Assembly (NCBI GenBank): GCA_900555105.1
Contig: USJP01000050.1
Coordinates: forward strand, 1-8,445
DNA length: 8,445 nt
Reading direction: 5' to 3'
Origin: an uncultured Coriobacteriaceae bacterium
Lineage (GTDB): Bacteria > Actinomycetota > Coriobacteriia > Coriobacteriales > UMGS124
In this document: positions 1 through 6,961 of the stretch, piece after piece
Numbering within the stretch: the first letter of the stretch is position 1
Layout of the letters: every line of letters begins with the position of its first letter
The notes under the pieces: model-generated
Database searches by the model: none
What the model saw: only the letters and a program-made list of their open reading frames with translations
Told to the model about the DNA's origin: nothing
Program-made: the position numbers and the translations under genes

Positions 1-293
1 GCACTCGCCCGCCTGTGGTGGATTACGCGTTTTGCACCAACATCTTGTTCCAGCACGGGGCTTTCCCCGAGATTTCCTACATCGTGACGCACAGTCGACC
101 CGCATTTGCCGATCGCAACGAGGCTGTCGAGTCCCTGACCGACATGCTCGGCTCTTCGTTGACCCCAGAGGAGCAGGTTGCCCTCGAAGCGTTTCTTGAC
201 GAGCACTATGCTGTCGACGAGCACGCCAAATCTGGTCGGGCATATGCCTCCGACGAGCTGCGTGAGGTGCGTTGGGCTTTCATTTCTTGGTAG
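1..293 (+). CDS. C-terminal part of a probable SAM-dependent methyltransferase (5' truncated by window edge)
   Basis: The reading frame is open from the first bases of the window to the TAG stop at 291-293. The GTG codons at 15 and 18 are probably internal, because codons before them (T-R-P-P) are also open and there is no SD sequence. About 97 residues are visible. The segment with E-I-S-Y-I-V-T-H-S-R-P, an acidic helical stretch beginning L-T-P-E-E, and the C-terminal R-W-A-F-I-S-W resembles the tail of class I SAM-dependent methyltransferases, where the last strands often end in a W-x-F-I-x-W pattern. The SAM-binding Rossmann motifs would lie upstream, outside the window, so the family call rests on tail resemblance only. 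The substrate is unknown. purE starts 32 nt downstream on the same strand, so co-transcription is possible. Confidence 0.5.
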   Translation, partial: TRPPVVDYAFCTNILFQHGAFPEISYIVTHSRPAFADRNEAVESLTDMLGSSLTPEEQVALEAFLDEHYAVDEHAKSGRAYASDELREVRWAFISW

Positions 294-325
294 CAACGGT
301 TCTTAACGGGATTTTAGGAGAGACT

Positions 326-790
326 ATGGCAGAGAAAAAGCCGCTGGTTGGCATCATCATGGGTTCCAAGAGCGATATGCCTGCAATGGAGGCATGCACC
401 AACCAGCTCGATGAGATGGGCGTTCCCTACGAGCTTGTAGTGTACAGCGCGCATCGTACTCCCATGCAGGTTCACGAGTGGGCAAGTACCGCGTCCGAGC
501 GCGGCATGCGCGTCATCATCGCCGCAGCCGGCAAAGCAGCCGCGCTTCCGGGCGTCGTCGCTGCCGTGACGCCCCTGCCGGTCATTGGTGTCCCTATGAA
601 GACGAGCGACCTGGGTGGTTTGGACTCTCTACTTTCCATGGTGCAGATGCCTTCTGGCGTGCCTGTCGCCACGGTCGCCATCGGCGGCGCAAAGAATGCT
701 GCCATTCTTGCGGTGCAGGTCATGGGCGCTTCCGACCCTGCATGGCGCGACAAGATGGTTGAGTACAAGCGCGCGCTGGCGGAGGCGTAA
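326..790 (+). CDS. purE: N5-carboxyaminoimidazole ribonucleotide mutase, class I PurE
   Basis: A 154-residue cytosolic enzyme that converts N5-CAIR to CAIR in de novo purine synthesis; the class I enzyme normally works after PurK, which is not in this window. The N-terminal G-I-I-M-G-S-K-S-D (9-17) is the phosphate-binding loop. S-A-H-R-T-P (41-46) contains the catalytic His43, and the Arg at 44 (not Lys) marks class I. L-D-S-L-L-S-M-V-Q-M-P and the late G-A-K-N-A-A-I-L-A complete the family pattern, and the length is normal. The ATG at 326 is chosen because TAGGAGAGA sits just upstream (315-323) and the product begins right before the conserved strand; the in-frame ATG at 272 lies inside the previous gene. 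Oddity: the loop usually written G-G-A-A-H-L-P-G reads G-K-A-A-A-L-P-G (69-76), so the family His is Ala73. iorA follows 2 nt after the stop. Confidence 0.95.
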   Translation: MAEKKPLVGIIMGSKSDMPAMEACTNQLDEMGVPYELVVYSAHRTPMQVHEWASTASERGMRVIIAAAGKAAALPGVVAAVTPLPVIGVPMKTSDLGGLDSLLSMVQMPSGVPVATVAIGGAKNAAILAVQVMGASDPAWRDKMVEYKRALAEA

Positions 791-792
791 GG

Positions 793-2760
793 ATGCGCCG
801 TCTGCTCATGGGCAATCAGGCAATTGCGTTTGCGGCCCTCGAGGCCGGCGTGAATGTTGCCTGCGGATATCCCGGAACCCCCTCGACGGAGATTGTTGAG
901 ACCATCGCACAGAATAACCCCCAGGGACAGGTGCATGTCGAGTGGTCGTGCAACGAGAAGGCCGCCATGGAGCTTGCTGCCGGTGTGAGCTACTCGGGGG
1001 GTCGTGTGATTGTCACCTGCAAGCAGGTTGGCATGAATGTGGCCGCTGATCCGTTCATGTGCCTGTCGTATGTGGGTACGCGTGGTGGTGTGGTCGTTGT
1101 TGTTGCCGACGATCCCGGACCCATTTCCAGCCAAACCGAGCAGGACTCGCGTCAGTTCGCTCAGTTCGCCCATGTCCCCGTGCTTGATCCCGCCACACCT
1201 GAAGAGGCTTATCTCATGACGAAGGCCGCCTTCGAGATCTCCGAGGCGCACCACCTTCCCGTCATTCTTCGTCCTACGACGCGTGTCGACCATGGCTGTG
1301 CGAGCATCGATGTGCCCGACGACATCTTGTCTCTTCCTTGCCATGAGATGGCTGGTTTTGCCAAATCGCCCGATTTCGTTATCTTCCCCTCTTTGTCTCG
1401 CGCTGCCCATGAGCGCATGACCCATGAGCTTGAAGTTATTTCCCAGGAGTTTGCCTCAAGCGAGTTCAACAAGCTCGACGAGTATGTGCGCGACGACTAC
1501 GAGCTCTTTTTGGGCATAGCATGCTCCGGTGATTCGCGCGGTTATACGCTCGAGGCATTGGAGCGTCTGCAGGCTGCAGCTGCTGCGCAGGGCACCGAGT
1601 TGCCGTCGTACCGCTTGCTGCAGGTGGGAACGCCCTATCCTTTCCCCGAGCGTCTTGGCCGTGACTTCCTGCTCGGCCTGTCTGACGCCCTCGTCATCGA
1701 GGAGCTTGAGCCCGTCGTGGAGCGGAGCCTTCTCGAGATGACGGGCCCGGTTGCTGCTGATGCCTACATCACTTCGTGCCCCACAACCGTGCACGGCAGG
1801 CTTGATGGGACCACTCCGATTTGCGGCGAGTATTCTGCCGACATGCTTGTGCCGGTCATAGCCGAGTTCCTTGGCGTTGCCGAACTTGCCCAGGCGTGCC
1901 TGCCCGAAAGCGTCGAGGTTCCCGGCGATTTGGTGCCGCCTCGCCCGGCGGTTTTGTGCGCTGGGTGCCCCCACAGGGCTTCGTTTACGGCTGTCAAGGA
2001 AGCTGCTCGTGGCAAGAACGTCGTGTATAGCGGTGATATCGGCTGCTATACGTTGGGATGTGCCAAGCCGCTTCAGACGACGGACACCTGTTTGTGCATG
2101 GGCGCTGGCGTGACAGTGGCCCAGGGCCTGCAAACTGCCGCCCATCTTGCCGGCGACGACGAGACACTGCACGTTGGCTTCGTCGGTGACTCGACGTTCT
2201 TCGCCTCCGCCATGACAGGCCTGGCAAACGCCGTCTACAACCGCCATCGCATGGTGCTGTGCGTGCTCGACAACGCAACGACGGCCATGACGGGTTCGCA
2301 GCCCCATCCGGGCACGGGTGTGACGCTCATGGGTACGCGCTCGAAGCCCATCTCTATCGTTGAGGTTGCCCGTGCACTTGGATGCGACATGGTCGAGGCA
2401 GTCGACCCGTTCGATCGCGTGGCCGCCGTTGAGGCTGCAAAGCGTGCGCTTTCCTGCGAAGGTGTGGCGGTGCTGGTGTTCCAAAGCCCGTGCGTGCAGC
2501 TCTTCAAGCCGCTTGAGCCTGTGTCGATCACATCTGACTGCCGCGGGTGCGGTCGATGCGTCCGTGCGTTGGGATGCCCTGCGCTCAGCATGAAAAAAGA
2601 CGGCGATGGGGCGGCCTTCCGTGCCCATGTCGATCGCGCATTGTGCTATGGATGCGACCTGTGCCTGGAGACTTGCGCGTTCGGCGCAATCGAGTCGCCT
2701 CGCGCGGAAATGTCCCCGGCTGAAGTCGATGCCATGAGAAGGGGTGCGGCTCGTGGATAA
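793..2760 (+). CDS. iorA: Indolepyruvate:ferredoxin oxidoreductase, alpha subunit
   Basis: The large subunit (655 aa) of the TPP- and CoA-dependent cytosolic enzyme that oxidatively decarboxylates aryl-pyruvates (indolepyruvate, phenylpyruvate, hydroxyphenylpyruvate) to aryl-acetyl-CoA and reduces ferredoxin. Domain order is typical. The N-terminal pyrimidine-binding domain has G-Y-P-G-T-P-S-T-E-I (25-34), V-E-W-S-C-N-E-K-A-A-M-E (49-60) and A-D-D-P-G-P-I-S-S-Q-T-E. L-C-A-G-C-P-H-R (388-395) opens the TPP-binding half, whose G-D-S...N motif lies at about 465-493. The C-terminal ferredoxin domain carries two cluster motifs: Cys583, 586, 589 and 595 (followed by Pro, the atypical spacing known in IOR), and Cys618, 621, 624 and 628. 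All ligands are intact. GGAGG at 781-785, inside the end of purE, gives a 7-nt spacing to the ATG. It overlaps iorB by 8 nt. Confidence 0.96.
   Translation: MRRLLMGNQAIAFAALEAGVNVACGYPGTPSTEIVETIAQNNPQGQVHVEWSCNEKAAMELAAGVSYSGGRVIVTCKQVGMNVAADPFMCLSYVGTRGGVVVVVADDPGPISSQTEQDSRQFAQFAHVPVLDPATPEEAYLMTKAAFEISEAHHLPVILRPTTRVDHGCASIDVPDDILSLPCHEMAGFAKSPDFVIFPSLSRAAHERMTHELEVISQEFASSEFNKLDEYVRDDYELFLGIACSGDSRGYTLEALERLQAAAAAQGTELPSYRLLQVGTPYPFPERLGRDFLLGLSDALVIEELEPVVERSLLEMTGPVAADAYITSCPTTVHGRLDGTTPICGEYSADMLVPVIAEFLGVAELAQACLPESVEVPGDLVPPRPAVLCAGCPHRASFTAVKEAARGKNVVYSGDIGCYTLGCAKPLQTTDTCLCMGAGVTVAQGLQTAAHLAGDDETLHVGFVGDSTFFASAMTGLANAVYNRHRMVLCVLDNATTAMTGSQPHPGTGVTLMGTRSKPISIVEVARALGCDMVEAVDPFDRVAAVEAAKRALSCEGVAVLVFQSPCVQLFKPLEPVSITSDCRGCGRCVRALGCPALSMKKDGDGAAFRAHVDRALCYGCDLCLETCAFGAIESPRAEMSPAEVDAMRRGAARG
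2736..2744 (+). promoter_or_regulatory. SD sequence that decides the iorB start
   Basis: GAGAAGGGG ends 8 nt before the GTG at 2753, a normal spacing. It physically overlaps the earlier in-frame GTG at 2744, which therefore cannot be served by it. This favours 2753 as the start codon and implies translational coupling with the end of iorA. Confidence 0.6.
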
Positions 2761-3367
2761 CAGCAGGTTTTCGGAACCCTTTAACTGTCTTGTTGTAGGC
2801 GTGGGTGGCCAGGGCGTTGTTTTGGCGAGTCGCCTTGTTGCCGCTGCCTGCATGAGGGCGGGCGCGTTCGTGCGCACAGCGGAGACGATTGGCATGTCGC
2901 AGCGCGGCGGTTCTGTTGCCTCGCATGTGCGCGCCGCGTCAGATGACGCCGCATTGCCTTCAAGCCTCATCGAGTCTGCCGGCGCCGATCTCATCCTTTC
3001 GTTTGAGCCGGGCGAAGCGCTGCGTGCCTATGGGCGGCTCAAGCCCAGCGGTGCCTTGGTCTGTGCCAACAGGGCGGTTGTGCCCGCCTCGTCTTCAGGC
3101 TACGACGGCTCGGCGCAGCTTGATTGGCTGCACGCGACGGTCGATTCGCAGCGTCTTGCGATTGTCGACACCTCTGTGCTCGAACAGGAGGGCTTGAGCC
3201 CGAGATGCCTGAATGTCATGCTCCTGGGCGCGGCGATTGGTTTGGGTGCGCTTCCGTTTAACTTGGAAGCCCTTCTTGCCGCAATGCGGGAGCTTATGCG
3301 CCCCAATCTCGTTCCCATGAACGAAAAAGCCCTGGAACTGGGCACAAAACTAGCTATTCAACGCTGA
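2753..3367 (+). CDS. iorB: Indolepyruvate:ferredoxin oxidoreductase, beta subunit
   Basis: The small subunit of the IorAB complex, 204 aa from the GTG at 2753, close to the usual length of about 190-200. It belongs to the 2-oxoacid oxidoreductase gamma/catalytic domain family. G-V-G-G-Q-G-V-V-L (16-24) forms the first loop, and E-T-I-G-M-S-Q-R-G-G-S-V (44-55) is the family signature. I-L-S-F-E-P-G-E-A-L-R, N-V-M-L-L-G-A-A-I-G and the C-terminal R-P-N-L-V-P-M-N-E-K-A-L-E-L-G also match. It has no cofactor motif of its own and works bound to IorA. The gene overlaps the last 8 nt of iorA, so equal, coupled expression is likely. No arylacetyl-CoA-handling ligase (PaaK or ADP-forming type) lies next to it in this window. 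No clear terminator was seen after its stop. Confidence 0.94.
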   Translation: MDNSRFSEPFNCLVVGVGGQGVVLASRLVAAACMRAGAFVRTAETIGMSQRGGSVASHVRAASDDAALPSSLIESAGADLILSFEPGEALRAYGRLKPSGALVCANRAVVPASSSGYDGSAQLDWLHATVDSQRLAIVDTSVLEQEGLSPRCLNVMLLGAAIGLGALPFNLEALLAAMRELMRPNLVPMNEKALELGTKLAIQR

Positions 3368-3437
3368 TTGGCCCCTCTTTTAGTGGTATATGGGGATACA
3401 ATCGGTCAAACGTATCTAAAGGTCACGGGAGCTTCTC

Positions 3438-4727
3438 ATGAATCCTGCCATCGTCATACCGAGCTACTGGTCCAACGAAGAGCGACTCGGCGAGTCGGGC
3501 AGCGTTGCCTGCTACGATCACGCCACGCCCATCGATACGCCTGCGCCCCAGCTTGCCGACTGTCTCAAGTCGCTTGAGCAAGTCGCCGGCCTGGGCAGCG
3601 TCATTATCTTGGTCGTTGCTTCGCCCGACGTCGAGGAGCGTGCTGTCCATAGGGTGTCCGACATCGCTGTCGCCAGCGGTCTACCTGACGTCGTCATTGT
3701 CGACAGCTTCAAAGCCGCCGGACTTCGCGACCAGTATGCACACATGCTGCCTGCCGAGCTTTCTGGCGCAATCGGGCTTGTAGGCTACGGAGCCGTTCGC
3801 AACCTAGGCCTTCTCGCCTGCTGTGCTTTAGGGTGCGACGTCGCGGTGTTTATCGATGATGACGAAGTTGTCCTTGACCCCGAGTTCCTGGCACAGGCAG
3901 TGTATGGTTTGGGCGCGCAGCCTCGCATGGGAACGCCTGTCGTTGCCAAGTCGGGCTACTTCCTCGACCATCGCAACTCCGCTCTCGCCGATCGCCGTCG
4001 TGTGCACTTCTATGACCGCCATTGGTCCAAGCGCCTCGAATTCAACGAGTGGATGACCCAGGCGCTGGCTGGCCCCAGGATTTCGCGCAGCAACACGGTG
4101 TGCGGTGGCTGTTTCGCCGTTCATGCCGAGGCATTCACACGCGTTGCCTTCGACGCATGGATTACGCGCGGTGAAGACACCGACTACCTTATCGACCTGC
4201 GTGCCTATGGTCTGGACGTGTGGTTCGACAACAAGTGGCGCGTCCGCCACAATCCGCCGCGCCTGTCCGACCGAGCCTTCCGTTTCGAGCAAGACGTCTA
4301 CCGTTGGATTTACACGCGCCGCAAGATCGAGGTCCTGAATTCCAACATCGACCTGCACAAAATCCTTCCTGAACAGTTCATGCCATACCCGGGTCCTTGG
4401 ATTGGCCCCGAGCTCGAGACGCGCATTCGCAAGACGGTCAACCTGCGCTCGATCTTCTCTCCCGAGCGTCGCGCCTACATGCAGATTCGTCGTACATGGC
4501 GCAAGGATGCCTCTGCATACGCTGAGCAGAACTGCACCAACTACATGCGCTTTCAGACCCATTGGGCCGAGATTGCCGCCCTTGCCTGGCAAAACGAGGC
4601 CATGGCGTGCATGTTGCGCGGTCAGGGCATGCTGAACCCCACCGTCGCGGCACATGTTGCGCAGGCCCGTGGCATGGACGTCGCAGATGAGTGCCCGGAT
4701 CTGGTCATGGAAGAGACGCAGGAGTAG
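3438..4727 (+). CDS. Probable GT-A fold glycosyltransferase (family 2-like), target unknown
   Basis: A 429-residue protein with no signal peptide or membrane segment, so probably cytosolic. The N-terminus I-V-I-P-S-Y-W-S-N-E-E-R (5-16) is a typical first strand and nucleotide-sugar loop. V-F-I-D-D-D-E-V-V-L-D (137-147) supplies the D-x-D-type metal site (Asp140-142). G-G-C-F-A-V-H (221-227) followed by G-E-D-T-D-Y (245-250) matches the acceptor side and the E-D-x-D catalytic-base motif of GT2-like enzymes. The roughly 150-residue C-terminal part is rich in Arg, Trp and Tyr and I recognise no domain in it. The start is the ATG at 3438, with GGGAG at 3427-3431. The permease gene begins 3 nt after the stop, so the two are probably made together. 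A cell-surface polymer, glycolipid or compatible-solute role are all possible; the sequence does not decide. Confidence 0.72.
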   Translation: MNPAIVIPSYWSNEERLGESGSVACYDHATPIDTPAPQLADCLKSLEQVAGLGSVIILVVASPDVEERAVHRVSDIAVASGLPDVVIVDSFKAAGLRDQYAHMLPAELSGAIGLVGYGAVRNLGLLACCALGCDVAVFIDDDEVVLDPEFLAQAVYGLGAQPRMGTPVVAKSGYFLDHRNSALADRRRVHFYDRHWSKRLEFNEWMTQALAGPRISRSNTVCGGCFAVHAEAFTRVAFDAWITRGEDTDYLIDLRAYGLDVWFDNKWRVRHNPPRLSDRAFRFEQDVYRWIYTRRKIEVLNSNIDLHKILPEQFMPYPGPWIGPELETRIRKTVNLRSIFSPERRAYMQIRRTWRKDASAYAEQNCTNYMRFQTHWAEIAALAWQNEAMACMLRGQGMLNPTVAAHVAQARGMDVADECPDLVMEETQE

Positions 4728-4730
4728 CAC

Positions 4731-5540
4731 GTGCTTGGGTTCGACCTTCTCTCCTTGATTGCCATCTTGGCTTGCGGCGTGCTGGTGGGTGTGCTGTCCG
4801 CTATGTTTGGTATCGGCGGCGGCACCATTATGGTTCCCCTTATTCACCTGGTGTTCGGGCAACCTGCTGCTGTTTCCTCCGGCACGTCGCTTTTTGCCAT
4901 CCTGCCCACGTCTGTGTCGTCGATGATTGCGCGCTTGCACGACGGTACCATCAACTTCAAGGTCGGTCTCGCCATCGGTCTGGCCGGTGCGTGTTTCTCG
5001 CCATTGGGTGCCTATGCAGCCAAGGTGCTGCCCGGCGAGATTGCCATGGTGCTCACCGCGGTCTTTATTTTGTACTCGGCTTTCAACATGTATCGCCGTG
5101 TATGGCGCACGCGTGCGGGGGCATCTAAACTTGCTGGTGAGAAGGTCGCCCGCCTGGCGTCCGCCCAAGGTCTGCGCTTGTATGGCAGTGCTGCGCTGAT
5201 GGGCGTCTTTGTCGGGTTCATCTCAGGGTATGTCGGTTTGGGAGGCGGCTTTATCGTCGTGCCGCTGCTCCAGTGGCTTTTTGGCTTCACCATGAAGCAG
5301 GCAAGCGGCACCTCTTTGGTGTCTGTGGCCATTTTTGCCGTGCCGAGCTTTGTCGCACACGCCATTCTCGGCAACGTTGCCTGGGTCATCGGTCTTTTGC
5401 TCATCGCTGGTTCGCTCTTTGGTTCGCGCTTGGGCGCTCAAATCATTCAGCGTGTCAACGACCGCATGCTGACGCTTCTTTTTGCCACGGTGCTCGTCAT
5501 ATCCGGAGTCATTCTTGCTGGTACTGAGTTTTTGGGGTAA
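4731..5540 (+). CDS. TauE/SafE family membrane permease (sulfite exporter/anion transporter type)
   Basis: A 269-residue integral membrane protein with about eight hydrophobic segments, the normal size for TauE/SafE (DUF81) permeases. The two internal repeats are visible: G-V-L-S-A-M-F-G-I-G-G-G-T-I-M-V-P (20-36) and G-F-I-S-G-Y-V-G-L-G-G-G-F-I-V-V-P (162-178). Each is followed by an S-G-T-S-L motif (50-54 and 192-196). A basic hydrophilic loop (about 121-149) separates the halves. Known members move sulfite, sulfonates, sulfoacetate or other small organic anions; the substrate here cannot be read from sequence. The start is GTG at 4731, served by AGGAG at 4720-4724 inside the end of the glycosyltransferase gene. 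A histidine kinase gene begins 6 nt after the stop, suggesting that the kinase may sense the transported compound or control the transporter. Confidence 0.88.
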   Translation: MLGFDLLSLIAILACGVLVGVLSAMFGIGGGTIMVPLIHLVFGQPAAVSSGTSLFAILPTSVSSMIARLHDGTINFKVGLAIGLAGACFSPLGAYAAKVLPGEIAMVLTAVFILYSAFNMYRRVWRTRAGASKLAGEKVARLASAQGLRLYGSAALMGVFVGFISGYVGLGGGFIVVPLLQWLFGFTMKQASGTSLVSVAIFAVPSFVAHAILGNVAWVIGLLLIAGSLFGSRLGAQIIQRVNDRMLTLLFATVLVISGVILAGTEFLG

Positions 5541-5546
5541 GCGACT

Positions 5547-6875
5547 GTGAATAAGAAAGACGCCAAAGGCAACCTCAAAGTCCCTGCCTACGGGCGCAGT
5601 GCGTTCATTGAGACCGTGATTACCACGATCGTCGCCTTGCTTGTGCTTGTTCTCTTTTACTCGCTTTTGAGTGAGGAACCCAACATTCTTGTTGCCTCGG
5701 TGGCGCTTGCCGGTATGGTGACCGTCGCGTTTGCCATTATTCGCTCGTCTTTTTCTCCCGACAAGCTGCGCGCTCAGCAAACGAACAAGACCCTTAGCCT
5801 CGCTTCTCAGACACTTGTGTACATGCGCGGTGGCCTGTCGGAGCAGAACTGCCAGGAAGTGTGCAATATCTTGCTTCCCGAATGTCAGGCCATGGCCGTT
5901 GCTATGACAGATGACAAATTTGTTTTGGGGTATGCCGGTGCGCATGCCGAAGCGTTCCCCATCGGTAGTGCCATTCACACACCGGCCACCCATCGCGTGC
6001 TGGCCTCGCAGACGGTCGAGGTCTTTCGTAGTTCCGAGGCGTTTGCGTCTGCGTCGAGCCCCCTTATTCCTGCCGGAATCGTGGCCCCGCTTGTGGTGCG
6101 CGGCGTTTCCGTGGGTACGCTCAAGCTGTATTACGAGTCCGACGTGCTCATCGACGAGACGCAGCGCGCCATTGCCGAGGGTCTGGCGCAGCTGCTTTCC
6201 ACCCAGCTTTCAATCGCGGAGCTCGATCGACAGGTTGAGCTTGCAACCAAGGCGGAGCTGCAGGCCCTTCAGGCGCAGATCAACCCGCACTTCCTCTTCA
6301 ATACCATCAACACCATCGCCTCGCTCATTCGTACCGATCCTGCTCGCGCCCGTGTCTTGCTGCGCGAATTCGCGGCGTTTTATCGACAGACGCTCGAAAA
6401 CTCCAACGACCTCATCCCGCTCGATCGCGAGTTGCAGCAGACGATGAGGTATTTTGCGTTCGAGCAGGCTCGATTTGGCGCCGAGCGCGTGCGCCTCGAG
6501 GCTGATATCGACGATTTCGGCGATCTGCGTGTGCCGTCTTTCATCATCCAGCCCATCGTTGAGAACGCCGTGAACCATGCCATGCCGGCGGAAGGCCAGC
6601 TCAACATTGATATTTCAATCGAGGAAGCCGGTGATGGCGTCGTCATTACGGTCGCCGACGACGGTGTTGGCATGAGTGAAGAGCAGGCTCGTCGTCTTCT
6701 GCAGAATGCATCGGCGTCCGAAAAAGGCACAGGTATCGCGCTGAAAAACGTTGACGCGCGTCTGCGCGCGGTATTCGGTCCGGGTTCAGGAGTAAGCGTC
6801 AGCTCGCAGATTGGCAAAGGCACACAGGTCACATTGCTTCTTGTTGGCGCAAATGTTGCGGAAATCGAAGAATAA
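5547..6875 (+). CDS. Membrane sensor histidine kinase, LytS/YpdA type (His_kinase + HATPase)
   Basis: A 442-residue sensor kinase. There are two predicted membrane helices (about 19-41 and 47-66) with a very short outer loop, followed by a GAF-like cytoplasmic sensing region (about 80-220), a short coiled linker (about 222-240), the phosphorylation domain and the ATPase. The phosphoacceptor is His248 in L-Q-A-Q-I-N-P-H-F-L-F-N-T-I-N, the hallmark of the LytS/AlgZ (His_kinase) family. The N box is I-I-Q-P-I-V-E-N-A-V-N-H (Asn340), the G1 box is D-D-G-V-G-M (371-376), and the G2 box is G-T-G-I-A-L-K-N. The 5TM-LytS receptor domain is absent, so input probably comes through the GAF-like region or the small membrane part. 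The start is GTG at 5547, with a GGGG stretch at 5534-5537 as a weak SD. The partner regulator lies 86 nt downstream. Confidence 0.9.
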   Translation: MNKKDAKGNLKVPAYGRSAFIETVITTIVALLVLVLFYSLLSEEPNILVASVALAGMVTVAFAIIRSSFSPDKLRAQQTNKTLSLASQTLVYMRGGLSEQNCQEVCNILLPECQAMAVAMTDDKFVLGYAGAHAEAFPIGSAIHTPATHRVLASQTVEVFRSSEAFASASSPLIPAGIVAPLVVRGVSVGTLKLYYESDVLIDETQRAIAEGLAQLLSTQLSIAELDRQVELATKAELQALQAQINPHFLFNTINTIASLIRTDPARARVLLREFAAFYRQTLENSNDLIPLDRELQQTMRYFAFEQARFGAERVRLEADIDDFGDLRVPSFIIQPIVENAVNHAMPAEGQLNIDISIEEAGDGVVITVADDGVGMSEEQARRLLQNASASEKGTGIALKNVDARLRAVFGPGSGVSVSSQIGKGTQVTLLLVGANVAEIEE

Positions 6876-6935
6876 TGCCAAACATTGGTTACAATGCGGC
6901 TGATAGCAACGACTGAGCAGCCGGTCCGAGGATGT

Positions 6936-6948
6936 CACTGGCGCAGTG
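6936..6948 (+). repeat. Short inverted repeat just before the response-regulator SD
   Basis: CACTG-GCG-CAGTG is a perfect 5-bp arm repeat with a 3-nt centre. Its last base is the first base of the SD sequence GGAGAGAGG (6948-6956). It could form a small mRNA hairpin next to the ribosome site or be a protein-binding site. At this length chance is also a fair explanation. Confidence 0.3.
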
Positions 6949-6956
6949 GAGAGAGG
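6948..6956 (+). promoter_or_regulatory. SD sequence that decides the response-regulator start
   Basis: GGAGAGAGG lies 5 nt before the ATG at 6962. The earlier in-frame ATG at 6932 has only CGAGG directly abutting it, with no spacer, and would add ten residues ahead of the first receiver strand. The start at 6962 is therefore preferred. Confidence 0.7.
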
Positions 6957-6961
6957 TACGT

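Noticed and set aside
272..325. Upstream ATG that would extend PurE by 18 residues
   Set aside because: It lies inside the preceding gene, has no suitable SD, and the ATG at 326 has a strong one and gives the normal family length.
472..1425. Minus-strand open frame of 317 codons opposite purE and iorA
   Set aside because: Shadow of strongly supported sense genes; no motif or SD supports it.
1456..2994. Long open frame (512 codons) on the minus strand opposite iorA and iorB
   Set aside because: It is antisense to two unmistakable genes, its translation is Arg/His/Ala-rich without recognisable motifs, and such frames are expected in GC-biased coding DNA.
3368..3437. Promoter between iorB and the glycosyltransferase (TACAAT at 3397-3402)
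   Set aside because: The -10-like box has no acceptable -35 at 16-18 nt (CCTCTT or similar there). A promoter may exist, but the sequence does not support a specific call; no terminator was seen either.
3828..5168. Minus-strand open frame of 446 codons opposite the glycosyltransferase and permease
   Set aside because: It spans the junction of two real sense genes, has a low-complexity His/Arg/Gly-rich translation and no family resemblance.
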